Positions 37,490 through 50,949 of a stretch of 64,000 nt of DNA are shown piece by piece (within the stretch, counting starts at the first letter, position 1; each line of letters starts with the position of its first letter). This DNA comes from Gordionus sp. m RMFG-2023. Lineage: Eukaryota > Nematomorpha > Gordioida > Chordodea > Parachordodidae. A model generated the notes under the pieces. That model did not search any database. It saw nothing but the letters and a program-made list of their open reading frames with translations, and had not been told where the DNA came from. The DNA is taken from positions 24,405,561 through 24,469,560 of the forward strand of contig NC_088775.1 of NCBI RefSeq assembly GCF_954871325.1, in the 5' to 3' direction. A program made the position numbers and the translations under genes.

Positions 37490-38900
37490 ATATAATTCGT
37501 CTTCTAGATTAATCTCACCATCAGACGATAGTGCTAAGCATTGTTCGCTTAGATTTTTCTTTCTAGAAATAAAATTAGATATATCATTTAATTTATATAC
37601 TTTTTTAGCAAAATGGACATAGATGTCAGATATAAATTTATAAATTGTCTCAGAAATTGAAGAATAAATTCTAAATAAATTTTTAAGATCTTCAAAATAA
37701 TCATTTTGGATATCAATATTTTTTGGAATTAAGGATATTTTGATCCTTGAGTCTAAAAATGAGTAGGCATAAATAGAACATTTGTCATTTTCCCAATATA
37801 TTCATTGCATTTTCAGCATTTTAGATGCTGCCATCTTTATTATTTCATATTCGTTTTTTGTAGCATTTCATATGCTGCCATTTATTTCATATTCGTTCTT
37901 TATACATGATATGTTAAATTTCCGAGCATAAATTTTAAAAATAAGATCACCATCCCAATAGTTGGAGATTGGGAACTTATTACACACGTTTTTTTAGAAG
38001 AAACAGTAGAATACATCTAGATCTGTTAATAGTCGTCATAAATCCTATTAATGACAATATTATGCTTTCCTAAAGGTAATTGACCTAACTCAATAATTGA
38101 TTCGATATTCTGTATTAAATAAATATATTAATGTATACAATGATATAAAATTTATTAGTTTCTTAAAATAATACCTTATATACAGTAGCTATCATTAGAT
38201 ATGTGCTATTCCAGCGTGTGGCCACCAGGGGATTTTTGGGACCACCACTTATCTTGGTATACTTCCATTAATATTGGCGAAGTATGAAGCTTGTTGAAGC
38301 GTATGAATTACCTCCAATTTATTTGATAAAAAATCTATTCCTTTTATTACATGAGCTACACAACGATAGTTGTATACATATTTGTTTTGTATAAAAGCTT
38401 GAAATTATTTTTTAAAATATTAACACCATTAACAACATTTTTTGCAATATCATAGGTAATTGCTAATATCTTTTCAGTAATTTCAAATTTATTAAACAAT
38501 TAATTAGCAAATCTGAAATTATATATTTGTTAATTCCCATTCACTACTGATGAAATGAATAGTTACAGCGCAGTACGTTAAAGTTTGGACTTGACAAGCT
38601 ATCTGTAGGGATTGCTAATTTACTTACATAGCTTAATTTTTTAATGATTATCTATTTAGCTATTTCATATATTATTTTTAATTTTTTTTTCATAGTTTAC
38701 CTACATATTTTAAGCCCTTTATTACAATAATGTATCAATTCATTGAAACTGTCGTGTTCCATTGTTTTAAAAGAAGTATTTGTTAAGATATGATATCTTA
38801 ATATCAGCTGATTTAATTTTAAACTTTCATGAATTAGGGGTTTTCTTATATACGGTATCACATCCGGGGTTGTGACAGATGTTTCTGATATTAAATATGA
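37490..38900 (-). mobile_element. hAT transposase remnant, family C
   Basis: On the minus strand, 38750-38870 reads LNQLILRYHILTNTSFKTME, the hAT N-terminal block. Near 38590 is LTYCAVTIHFISSE, near 38210 TRWNSTYLMI, and near 37760 AYSFLDSRIKISLIP. These hAT blocks are in the right order but broken by many stops. Ends not found. It lies just left of the family B element. Confidence 0.6.
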
Positions 38901-39915
38901 GATGATCCTAGGTGTCTTTTCAAATTAGCTAAAATTTAAATAATAAATTTAGCAAAAATATAATTTATAGAAATAAAATATTACTCGTGGAAGTTGTACT
39001 TCTGTATTTTTTTTCAGAGTTGTTAAACCCTACTTTTAAAAGTAGCGCACTATTAGCTAATTTTTTAAAAGTAGCTTTGGCTACTTTATAAACTACTTTT
39101 TGTAAAAAAAATTTAGAAATAAATTTGTTTTATTTTTTGCATATAATGTAATTGTATAGTATAAAATACATAAAAATCAACATTTATAAATTTTAAATAG
39201 AGATAGTTTTGATTATAAAAAAATTTATGTAAAAAGACTATAATTTATGTAATAAAAATAACTAGATATGGTATTTTTAATTTATTTTGTTGCATTTTAA
39301 TAATAAAATCATATCTATACTATTATTCCCAAGTTTAAAGCGAAGATCAGAGAGTATAAGTTTGGCCTAACTAAATTATCTCTCAACACTAGCACTTAAG
39401 GGAAAGAGAGTTTAGTTTTATATACATATTTTTATTATAAGAAAAATGTCAAAAATACTCATATGAGTATTTTTAGATTTAAAAAACGCGTCTAGAGGAT
39501 TTTCTATTATATTAGTATCTTTTATTTCAAAAAAATTATCAGTGAAAGTCATTTTTATGGTTGTAACTAGAGGTTTGTTTGGTATATGACTATTCAGCTT
39601 TACCATGAGCCTATTACGTTGATTTTGAGCATAATCGGAATTGATATATGGACAGTTTAGTTTAAAATTGGGATGAGTCATAAATTTTATTTACAAGTGC
39701 ACCGTATGTCTGGCATCCGATTATCTTTTTGAAGGCTAATGCTACAGATCTTCTTTTTAAAGTCTTAGGGACTAGCCAATGGCCTGTGATTCCCAAATAA
39801 GCTCTAAAAATATTAATATCAGATTAATTAATTAATATAAATAAGTTTTTACTTCTGTTTTGTGTCTAAATATCTCCCATGATACAAATATAGGATATCT
39901 CTGACAACTCTACTA

Positions 39916-40490
39916 TTAGAGCAGAGCATCTTTCATCACTTCAAAGTTATCTGCTATATTAATCATTAGTGTCTGGTGACATAAAATTGTTGTACCAGGG
40001 GATAGAGTTTTAAGCATCATGATAAGTAATGGATTATCAGCCAAGGACATTGACTGAACTGTATCAATTATAAAATAGACAATGACTTTATCAGCCAGTA
40101 CCCGGGAAATTTTGGCATGTGCAATATTATTAATCAATTTAGCTGAATTGAATTGGTCTTTTAAGATGTAATCTTCCCTATACTAAAATTATTACGATGT
40201 TTTTCTATCTCTTTAAAACTGTTGGTATGAACATTCTTATAAAATAAATACTATTTTAAAAATAACAATCACCTTTAAGTGTTTTTTGAAGTTATAGCTA
40301 CTAGATTTATTTGAGGATATATTTTTTTTACATTTTAATCAAATTGATTTGTAGCCACCTTTGTTTTTTGGAAATGAAAAATGTTTATTATTGTTATCAG
40401 TAACATTTTCTTCCAAATACCTTCCATTTCATTAATATCAACATCGTTTGGCTCACTTACAAAGATTTGGATATTAATTTGCGATGACAT
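39916..40490 (-). pseudogene. hAT family B transposase, N-terminal fragment
   Basis: The minus strand reads FIIDTVQSMSLADNPLLIMM then LKTLSPGTTILCHQTLM, the hAT block before the catalytic domain. A BED-finger-like stretch (MSSQINIQIFVSE, WKKMLLIT) lies upstream toward 40490. The C-terminal half of the transposase is absent from the element. Confidence 0.55.
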
Positions 40491-40520
40491 TTTAAATAAT
40501 TTACACCAGATGATTTATGT

Positions 40521-41125
40521 GGTTCCATGTCAATTCAGCGAAAATTTTATCGCGAAACACTTTTTCGCGAAACTTTTATCGCGAATGTCGTTTATCGCGA
40601 ATGGATTTTATAGCGAAACTTTTATCGCGAATCCATAATAGCGAATACTATTCCGCGAATGCAATATCGCGAAACAAATATCGCGAATTTTTTATAGCGA
40701 AACCTTTATCGCGAAACCTTTATAGCGAATACATTACCGCGAATACAATATAGCGAAACAAATATCGCGAATTTTTTATAGCGAAACTTTTATCGCGAAA
40801 CCTTTAATGCGAATACATTACCGCGAAACTTTTATCGCGAATCAATAATCGCGAAAATTTTATAGCGAAACTTTTATCGCGAAACATTTTAAGCGAATAC
40901 ATTACCGCGAAACTTTTATCGCGAATCAATAATCGCGAAAATTTTATAGCGAAACCTTTATCGCGAAACCTTTAAAGCGAATACATTACCGCGAAACTTT
41001 AATCGCGAAAATTTTATAGCGAAATTATTATCGCGAAACCCAAATCGCGAAGACAATGTAGCGACAATTATTTCGCGAAACATATATCGCGAAGATATTA
41101 TAGAGAATTTAATATCGCGGTAATT
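40521..41125 (+). repeat. left terminal inverted repeat array of the MULE
   Basis: A run of monomers of about 14 bp, each anchored by GCGA, such as CGCGAAACTTTTAT and AGCGAATACATTAC. From 40841 an 84-bp block of six monomers repeats at 40925. The word TCGCGA occurs in many monomers. Short ORFs across this array are artefacts. Confidence 0.85.
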
Positions 41126-41485
41126 GCTAATAATGACTAATTTATTTTGAATCATTTTTTTATAATTATATTATTTGAATAATATTTTTTTAATTCACAT
41201 AGTTTGTAATTTTCTTATAACCTTAAAAAATTTTTACAATGATTAATTAACTTAAACTGGTTTATGAAATTTGTTATTGAAATACACTTTTTTCGCTATC
41301 CTATCCTTTCCTTCGAAGTTCTTATTTTATAATAATTGCGCACAAGGAACTCAGCTTTATCAATATATTAATCATTGAGTTTATTAGTTAAATCTTGATA
41401 TTTATTGGCCAAATTGATATCTGGGTAGCATTCCTATTTATTGTCTGATGACTTAATATTTATAAATTTATCAATCAATTTTGGC

Positions 41486-42114
41486 CAGGGTTAGCAAGTC
41501 AGTCAAATGACCAGTCAAATGACTAGATTTTGACGGGTCAATTGAACGGGAGAATATTTGACCTGGTCAAGTGGTCATATATTCTATAAGATCTGAATAT
41601 AAAAATATGTTTGAAAAAGAAAAAACGATATAAATACATGTGAAATGTGATCACAATGCTTATTGAGTTCCTAATATTAAGGAGAGCATTTTAATCATAT
41701 TGAATTTAATGAAGTATGTAATATAATAAAAGAATTAGGCATACAAGGTGGTGATCAAAATATTTCAAGCTATATCATAAATTTCAGAAATAAAAGCGGC
41801 TTGTTTAATAGAAAATCATGGGGATAGCAGTAACTTCCATAAGAAACAATCAGATTTCAAACTCAAGCAGTGGAATTAGCTTTGACCACCATGGCCATTA
41901 AGAGAAGTGACATTACTAACAATTTCTTGATCTACTTCTTCTTCAGAAAGAAATTGGTCTATTTGTGTCAATAATCTTACTAAAACAGAAATCGATTGAA
42001 AATTTAGACAAAAAGAAAATTGATTAAAAAATATTAAAGAAAATGATGATATTCAATATAAAATAATATTTATTTGATTTTAACTATATTTGATCGGTCA
42101 AATGCACAACCGTG
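41486..42114. mobile_element. small hAT-like element inserted in the MULE
   Basis: The left end CAGGGTTAGCAAGTCAGTC and the right end GCACAACCGTG (reverse complement CACGGTTGTGC) are similar. The flanks ATTTTGGC and GTTTTGGC form an 8-bp duplication with one mismatch. GTCAAATGAC words repeat near the left end. No transposase ORF. Confidence 0.6.
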
Positions 42115-42615
42115 GTTTTGGCAGTCACTATTCTTAAACAGTGTAGATGAATAAAGTCTACAACATTACTGTTTAGAATATCAATTTTGAATGGCAATTC
42201 AAAAATAAATTACATCTAAGTGAAATAAGGGATTTCCCCAATTTAAAATATTTATTAATTTTATTATTTTCAATCTTTATAGATATCTTTTTATCTTTTC
42301 TGTTTATTTGAAGGGGGGGGGAGGGGGCGTGATAAAATTTTTAGTTTAATAACTCGGCATTAATTTAAATATAATATTTTGATATGGGTTCTTATTGAAT
42401 CTTAAATAATTTTAAAATATAATAAAAAAAATAGCTACACTAAAAATTAAACAAATAATTAATGACATATTTGATAAATTATAACTATTTTAAAAAAAAA
42501 ATATTGCCGAAATTTAAAAAAAAAAATTTTCCCGTCTGGCTGGTGCCATTCCTTTGGTTATAAATTATAAATATTTTCGCCATTCTTTCCTCTTTATTTC
42601 GGAGTCTTATAAAAT

Positions 42616-44202
42616 ATGTTATCAAGCAAAAATAAGGAGATCTTAACCTTTAAAAATTATTTGTTCCGCCTGGATAAAGTAGTCTCAGATACTAATTATT
42701 ATAGATGTATCAATCAGGATATTTTTAAATGTCCCGTACGACTCACAAAAAAAAATGCTAAGATAAAAGATAATAATGAAATACACAATCATCCAGAAAA
42801 TCCAATCTAAATGGAAACCAAGAAAATAATAAATTCAATTAAGAATGAAGCTTTGAATAATACTATGGAAACTCCAAACTTTATTGTGGTTAAAAACGTA
42901 TCTCAATTAAGTGATTCTATATCAATTGCACTACCATCACCGAATCTTATGAAACGTATAATTCACCGAACGCGGAGTTCAAATAGTTTTGCACCTCCGA
43001 ATCCTAGCAGCCGTATCGAGCTGGTAATTCTGCATTTCAATTACAGATAAATATGAGGATTTCATACTTCATGATGATGGTCCGGTAAGATTCTATAAAT
43101 TTTTTGAACAAATATAACTAAATCCTTCATTTTTATTGCGATAAGCTGCCCGATAAGAAACACTTTATTATAATTGCTTATTTATTTATCATGTGTGTCA
43201 GGTTCCCGACCGTGTTATCATATTTGGAACAAGAAAAAATTTGGACTTCTTAGCTTCATGCGAACATTGGTTTTCTGATGGTACATTTAAATCGTCGCCA
43301 CCTTTATTTATGCAAATTTATACAATTCATGGGATTAGAAATAATAATGTTTTACCTCTCATATATATATTGACCAATAGAAAGGATTATGAAACTTATA
43401 AAAGAATATTTACTATTATAGGTGACAACTTAATATCAACTCCAAAAAAAATTATGACGGATTTTGAAATGGCCAGTGTAAAAGCTTTCAATGAAGTGTT
43501 TCCCAATTCGCAACACAAATGTTGCTATTTCCATTTTGGCCAATCCTTTTGGCGAAACATTGAAAAATATCCAGAAATATCGCATAAATATAAAACAGAT
43601 GTAGAATTTAATATACAACTTAGAATGATGGTTTGTTTGGCGTTTGTGCCACCCTTAAATGTAGTTGAAACATTTGAATTACTAATAAACTCCGAATTTT
43701 ATTCTAATAATCAATTGTTACTTCAGCCTCTAATTGAAACTTTTGAAAAAGCTTATATTGGTAAAACGTTTGGAAGAGGCAGACTACCTGCTTTGTTTAA
43801 TATTGAACTCTGGAATTGTTACCAATCAACACTGAACGGGGAAGCGAAAACCAACAACGCGGTTGAAGGGTGGCATAGATGCTTCAGTTCCCTCCTAACA
43901 AGTTACCATCCAAACATGTGGAAATTTATATCAAGTTATCTATATATCTATTATTTTAAAATGATTTAAAAAGTATAAAGATTTACTAATAAACTATATA
44001 ATTTTTCCTAGGCTTAAAAAAACAACAAGGGTTGACAGAGTTAAAAATTGCTCAATATAATTCTGGTGAAACACCCTCTACCCCGAGAAAAAAATATCGA
44101 AATCTACATGCGAGAATAGTAACAATTGTTTCTGACTTCGAAAATCGATCAAGATTAGATTATCTTAAAGGAATCGCTATTAATATAACATTGAATGTTT
44201 AA
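42616..44202 (+). pseudogene. MULE transposase with FLYWCH zinc finger, intron-bearing, near-intact
   Basis: 42616-42810 encodes a FLYWCH finger (KNYLFRLDKVVSDTNYYRCI ... FKCPVRL ... IHNHPENP). After a TAA at 42808-42810 the same frame continues from 42811 to about 43023, where a +1/-1 slip occurs before YEDFILHDDGP. An intron (43085-43201, GTAAGA...CAG) joins DDGP to VPDRVIIFG in phase. The 43202-43934 core has HWFSDGTFK (D at 43280), MTDFE (D at 43460), a CCYFHFG block and a candidate E in NNAVEGWHRCF (43865). A second intron (43935-44011, phase 1) leads to LKKQQGLTELKIAQY and LDYLKGIAINI with a TAA stop, the typical MULE C-terminus. One stop and one frame slip make it probably inactive. 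Confidence 0.8.
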
Positions 44203-45999
44203 TTTTTTAAATTCTTATCTACAATAATAAAAATTTTGTTTGTTTTTATATAATAGTCTCAAAATTTTTATATTTTCATTATTTTTTTGTGACAAAAATA
44301 TAGGATACTTTGGTATAAAATTTAGCTGGTTACTTAAGACTCATTCATCAAGATATAGATTTTATAAGGGTATTTACAAATTCTTTTATATGTGTGTGAC
44401 ACATTCTTTATCTACCACATCAATCCCACGATTAATATTTCATAAATAACTACCTTTCGTCATGCATTATAAAATTATTTTAAAATTCATATTCCTAGCC
44501 CTTGAGTCATATAGTTGTTTCCCCTTACAAATATGATCATTTTTGATGAGCAACATTATTAGAAAAGTACTATTAAAATAATACTCAAGTATTACACTAA
44601 AGGGCAAAGTTTAAAACGAGGATTACATTTTCCTTTTATTTATTAAAGCATATAAATTTATATCGGGGTGTTTTTGTCAGATTTTTTTCCCATGGTTATT
44701 TTTAACCAGTCTTTGTTCAAAACAGTGATTCTTTTAAAAATTTACACTTCAGTTATATATTTAACAAACAAACCTATTGGTTTAGACGATATGTTATGAC
44801 AATGCTCTACTTTCATATTCAATAAAAAAAAATTATTTTTTAAATAAATGATATCAACCCTCTCAAAACTTTTAACCTCCTGCCAAATATAAATAATTTT
44901 AAAAAAAAATACCTTTCACCACTTTCCAATTTTTCAAATAATGATAATTATTTCATAACTAACTATCCCCCCTCTAATTTCAATGATGCTCCTCCAATGA
45001 GTTCGCAGTTCAAGTTACGATATTGACCTTGCTATAAAAATTTGGGAAAAAATTGGTTGTATTAATTTTGTTATATAGCTTTAAAATTCCTTAAGGTTAT
45101 TAATTATTTAAATATTGGAATTTGGTTAAATTTTTTTAATATACTATATTTTCATTTGATTTGATAACAATGTAAATGAGCTTGGGTGGCTTCATGTCAT
45201 GTCATGAATAATAAAATTAAAATACATCATTTTTTTTGGTTATATTTTTTAAAAATTATTTTCTAAATTTTTTTTATTAATAGCTCAACCTATTCGCGGC
45301 TTGATGAAAATAATTAGCTATCCTAATTGATTTTACCATAACCAATCCATCTCATTTTGATATAACATTTTCCAAAGTTGCCGCAAGTTATGTCATCTGT
45401 CGGAAAAGTTTCCAAGCTTAATTTTCTTTTGTATAAAATATCGAGTTAGCCTTTTATCTTTATCCTCATATTTTGAAATAAGGAAAAAAGTTGATTTTAT
45501 AAATAATGATAATTTCATTTAATTTTTTTATTATAATTGCTTTCTTTAGATTCTTTGTTCAATCAAAATTTGATAATTTTTAAAATTCTAATAACTTTTG
45601 GTTCATACTCAGGGTTGCCAGGTCAAAATTTTCAAATTGAGGGAGATGTGGGAGAAACATGAAAATTGCGGTAGAAATATAAAAATTGCTAAAAAAAATT
45701 TTTTGCGGGCGGCCTTCGGCCGGGATTTTGAATTGATTTAATTATCCGCCTATTATTTTTTATAATTAGTTATATAAATACAAAGTCGGTAACTATTTTT
45801 CAAAATACAATAAAATCTTGATTTATTAAATTATATTAATTTATAAAAAAAACCAACGATCTTTTTAAGCGAATGTCCCTCAAAACGACCGTAATTGGAA
45901 ATCTACCGTGTGTGTGTATAACATTATAGGGATAGGCGCTTAATTAAAGTATCACGTTTAAATACATAATAAGGTACTCCAAAATAAGATATAATACAG

Positions 46000-46700
46000 A
46001 TGCAACTACAGTTGGCAATTGTACTTATCTTGTAATACAACATTCACAGAGATACTTATCATCACAATGTTGGTAGAATCTTTTTTCCATAATATTTAAC
46101 GACTCTAATATAAATGAAAATTATACTTGTAGAACAAATGAGCAAAGCTATCATTAATGTTTTAAGACCTAAATCCAGGAGGTCAATTTTTGACGATTTG
46201 AAAGATGGGCATATATATGCAATTCTAACAGATGCATCTAAAGGGATTTCCCTTGATCTTCCGCTATTTCAACAAAATTAAGGTCATTTCAATAAAACTA
46301 TTAAATTTTTTCCCCTCAAATAGTGAAAAATCCAAAGACATAGCTAACCATATAATATCAGATTCGAGATGATCAATAAATTGCATGTCAGCTTTCTGAT
46401 CTGTTAATGCCTCAGTGAATTTGGAAAAAACAGAGTGTATTTACAGAAGCGAGTCTACACAATGTTGGTTGAGATATGTTCCTAATATCGGCCATCGATA
46501 GAATTTTAAAATTTTATAAACCTTTAAAAATTATTTCTTATAATGAATGGCAGAGGTATATTTAGGAATGATTTCACATGTAGAATGTGCAGTTGCAATC
46601 GGAAGAATCTTAACAAAGATTCACAAAATTATGCTGCAGATGTGTCCATCTTTACAGTTAAAAATTGACAATAAATTTTATGGCGCCCTTGCTAAAACAT
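46000..46700 (+). pseudogene. hAT family A transposase, inverted partial copy (copy 1)
   Basis: Reads RSIFDDLKDGHIYAILTDAS and later KLKIDNKFYGALAK-like sequence, the same protein as that on the opposite strand of this element, with stops and gaps. It abuts the end of the minus-strand gene near 46700. Confidence 0.6.
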
Positions 46701-48060
46701 AATTATATTTTATTTGAGATTTAAATAATAGAACTAAATGTTTATCGTCGTTATTGAGATTATAATATTCCTGGCATGACATATTATACATTATTTAACC
46801 ATTAGCTCGTTCTCTAATGTTGTTAAATCCGATTTCTCTCCTTTTTTCCAGGCAGTCCTCTTCAGGCTAAAAATGCGCTCGGATGAGTAGAATGAGGTAA
46901 GGAGAAGTTTTGGCGAATCATAAAAAATAGAGAGAATTAAAATCTTTTCAAATAAGACATCAATGTCTTTCGGTATTTTTAATATATTTATTAAATTACA
47001 AAAACCTTAATTGATGGTTTCTTTTCCAAGGTCATAATATTTATACAATTGTAAATAGAGTTATTAAAATCAAATTTTGATTGTAAATATTCTAAAATTG
47101 TCTGAATAAAAATATCTGCATTATTTAAATATGTATTAATTAGAGTATTATTTGAACATTTTAATATAATTTTTAGCAATAGCGCCATAAAATTTATTTT
47201 CAATTTTTAAATATAGAGATGAACAGAGCTGTAGCATAATTTTGTGAATCATTTTTAATAAAGAATATTCTGATTGCAACTGAATATTAACTGCATGCAG
47301 TAGATTTCCTACATGTGAAAAGAATCCCAAATATACTTCTGCCATTTCATATTAGAAAATTTTTTTCAAATTTTAGGACAGCCTTTAAAATCTTTATTTA
47401 AGAAGTATTTTTTTAAGGGTTTGTAAAATTTTAAAATTCTATCGATGGCAGGTATTAATGACAACCACCTGATAGGTATATATCGCAACAACTCACACCA
47501 TTCCAAGTCAGACCACTTCACCAACTCTTTTAATTCATTAACTCTTTTAGTTGAACTAAATTCGTTAAAATATTTCATCACAATTATTTCAACATCCACA
47601 GACAGTACATTCATTGCCTTCTTGCAAGAACTATGTAGTATATTGGCATATACAGCCAATTGGTAATAATTCATTTGTGCTGCCTCAATTCGGTAACTTT
47701 AGTTTTGGCCCAAATTTACAGAGGCATTATCAGCGCAGAAAGCTGGCATGCAAATCATTGATAACCTTGAATCAGCTATATTTACCCTTATGTGGCTAGC
47801 TACATCGTTGGATTTTTCACTATTTGAGGACTTTTTTTTAACAGTTTTATTGAAATGTTCTTATTCTTGTTGAAATTGCAAAGGATCGAGGGAAATGTTT
47901 TAATATTTCCATTATTAGATACATTTGTTAGAATTGCATATGGATGCCCATCTTTCAAATCGTCTAGAATTGACCTCTAGGATTCAGGTACCAAAACATT
48001 GTGATAGCCTTGCTCATTTTTATTGCCACAAGTAAGGTTTGCACTTATATTGGAGTCGTT
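46700..48060 (-). pseudogene. hAT family A transposase, main copy (copy 1)
   Basis: Minus-strand pieces at 47366-47674 (KAMNVLSVDVEIIVMKYFNE, IRWLSLIPAIDRILKFY), 47148-47345 and 46991-47203. Further up it keeps CADNASVNLG, with the acidic residue expected in hAT catalytic cores. The dimerisation end near 46800-46900 is shortened. Several frame breaks. Confidence 0.65.
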
Positions 48061-49429
48061 AAATATCATGAGAAAAAGATTCTACCCACATTGTAATGAT
48101 ATATATAGAGCTCTGTGAATGTTGAACTACATAATAGATGTATACGATTTCCGCAAATATAGTTTCATTTTGAGAATATTTTTGTATTGCAATCGATGTT
48201 GATATACTCCCCTGTACTGACTAATATTAATGAAATAATGTTGATTTATTATTGGATAAAAATAAAACAGGATAGAAAGAAATTTACAAACTAGACATGT
48301 TTTTCGAATAAATATTTAAAATTTAATTTAAAAATATAAAAATAATCAATTAATGTCTCAAAATTATTATTTACATATTAAAAACGTTTAAAATACTTTT
48401 TTTTAAAAATCGCGGGAGAAATTAAATTGCGGTAGATTTTTGCGGGAGATTTCCAATTGCCGTAGTTTTGCGGGAGAGAGATATTTGCGTGTAAACTAAA
48501 AAATTGCGGGAGTCCCGCTGATGGGGAGAGACATGGCAACCCTGTTCATACTTAAAGGTTGCTACTGTCTATTTCTCTTATTAAAATTAGTTTTTGTTTA
48601 TTGACTAGAAAAACGGATTGATGGAATAGTAAGTACTAATCTGGCATTTCTATGGTATGAGCTCACCCAAAAATATTTGTTTTTTTTCGCATGTTGCCAA
48701 TCGTGGCAATTTTATCTTATTTTGTCGAAAAACTATCTAATGAATTGAATAATCAATGTAATAAATTTCAATTATTGATTTAAGTTCCAGATTAAAAGCT
48801 TCCAGAAATTTGGTTGGTTTTACGCTTTAATGGGAGATATAGATTTTATTTCTCTTATAGTACGATTACCTTTTTGTGTGTGAAAAAAATGACTGAAGAA
48901 TTAATAAATATTAGCGCAAACCAGCTATTTTCCATTCTATCAATAATGCCAAATTAGGCAATTTTTCTTATTTTGCTAATAAACTTTTTCTTTATACTGT
49001 CTCTTAAACGAATTAAATTATAATTAATACGGAACATCGATAAAATTTTCTGAATAAATTATTTCCGTCGCTTAAATCATAGATTTGCCAAAATTTTGTT
49101 ACTAATAGTTTTTTCCTTTTACGAGCTACTATACTCGTTTAAATACTCAATTGGTACAAATAAAGCAAGAAATAATGATATAATTTACAATTAGTTCGTA
49201 GAACTATTCAGCCGCCAAATTTAACGGCGCTGATATTAAAATATATAAATCTTGTTTATTCTTCTGTGATACACAAGTTGAAGCATATAAAGAAGTTACT
49301 CAGAATTATCAAACTATTATGGTAATTATAGATATAAATAGCTTAAACCTTTGATTTTGAATGATACGATAAAGTTAGAATATTTAGAAAGAATTAAATA
49401 AAAATGTAAATATAAGCCTAAAAAATATC

Positions 49430-49612
49430 TAAAAATTTATTTTTAATTCTACATTCAAATGCTGGCTCAGAAATGAGTTTAATGAATATGATTAGGCGAA
49501 AAAATTTTTCTTCGATCTCATTTGATTTATTAGAGGCCGAATTAATGATAAAGCAGAATTTTGACATGAATTGCGAAGAGTTAAAATTTATTTCATATAT
49601 AATAAACTTTTA
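49430..49612 (+). pseudogene. hAT family A-like C-terminal fragment
   Basis: Reads LHSNAGSEMSLMNMIRRKNF then LLEAELMIKQNFDMNCEELK, a diverged version of the HSNASSERIFSLM...LLEAELMVKQNY dimerisation region at 55302-55751. It lies within the MULE, right of the family A copy, and has no recognised ends. Confidence 0.5.
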
Positions 49613-50949
49613 AATAAAATAAATTCCTTCCGATAAATATGTAGATTTGGATCTAATTTTTATATATTTTGACTTTATATTCAAATTCAAAATTTGTAAA
49701 TTATAATTTGAAAAAAATTATTCACCAATATTAATATATAAAAGGATTGCAGTTGTGGCGCTTTCCCGCTTTTTATCCTTTAGTCATTAAAAATCCCACC
49801 TCACTCTTAGAATATGGGAGGTATGGCCGGGCCTAAAAATTTTTGCAATTTACAAAATGAATGGGAAAATTGAATAATACACCTATTTAATATAATTAAA
49901 ATATAGCCACTTTTTATAATTATTTTTTATTATCCTTCATTTATATATTCCTCTCAAAATTTAGAAAATGTTTTTTCAACCCCCCCCCCCCCTTCCCCAC
50001 CCTTGTCGTGGTAAAATATGTAAAAGTAAATAAATAAACACTTAACCCATTTTGCCCTGATTTCCCGATATTGGAATATCTTTATTTTCTTGATTTGGAT
50101 TTTCTATTTATTTTCAAAAAACCCTGATTTTTTTAATTCCATTTTATTAGAAAAAATGAGTAAAAGTGCTTACAAATTGAGTAGAAGCGTTTAGCGATGT
50201 TTTCACAAATACGCTATATTGAACTGGTATTATTTTAAAAAATGATGAAAACTATTTTACGTTTTTTAATTTTTTTTTATATTGTTTAGTTTGACTTGTG
50301 AAATCAGCAAAAATAAAAAACTAAAATAATTGAAGATCTAATGATTTATTTCCAAAATTTATTCTTCATAAATATTACAAATTTATGTAATCTAGAATAT
50401 TTTGAATATTTTTTTTGATTAATCATAACTTTGCAGTTATTTCTATTTATTAAAATGCGAATAGAAGAAAAAGGAAAGGTCATAATATTCAAATGAATTA
50501 GTTACTATTATATCAAAGTTATATCGATGTGCATTATCTCAAAATTGTAATTAGGAGGCATTAATTATCAGTAAAATTTTCTATAATTAAAATAATCTGA
50601 GAAAATCAATAAAAAATTCTTAGCTTTCATTATATTTTTTTTATCTAGATTAGAAATAAAGTATTACTTTAAATGACATAAAGCACACTTTTAAATTTTA
50701 TGTTGGGGGGGGGTTAACTTATTCTGCTAAAAACTTAACCCAAAATGTCCGCTCCATACTTACAACCATGAGTGAGTGAGACCAGGAAGACTAATATATT
50801 TTCTATCACATCAGATAGAGGTTACATGCTTATTAAATAAACAATACGTAATAAAATATTCTTAAAACATTAGCGTTTATGATTTAAGAAACTTCAGTTG
50901 GTAAATTGATATTGAATATATCGATTTCACTTAAAATGAATTCACAATT

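Larger units (their letters stand above)
45610..48544. mobile_element. hAT element, family A, copy 1, inside the MULE
   Basis: Ends CAGGGTTGCCAGGTC and GACATGGCAACCCTG (inverted, one mismatch) with a perfect 8-bp duplication TTCATACT (45602-45609 and 48545-48552). Subterminal regions carry several TTGCGGGAG words. A left part with transposase-like sequence on the + strand (about 46000-46700) faces a longer part on the minus strand (about 46700-48060). Coding is broken by several stops. Confidence 0.88.

Noticed and set aside
40521-41125. Regularly spaced short repeats that could suggest a CRISPR array
   Set aside because: Repeats are about 14 bp with no unique spacers, form transposon ends, and the genome is eukaryotic.
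40381-41155. Several open frames of 65-85 codons across the CGCGAA array
   Set aside because: They arise from the 14-bp tandem monomers, which lack stops in some frames. Composition is fully explained by the repeat.
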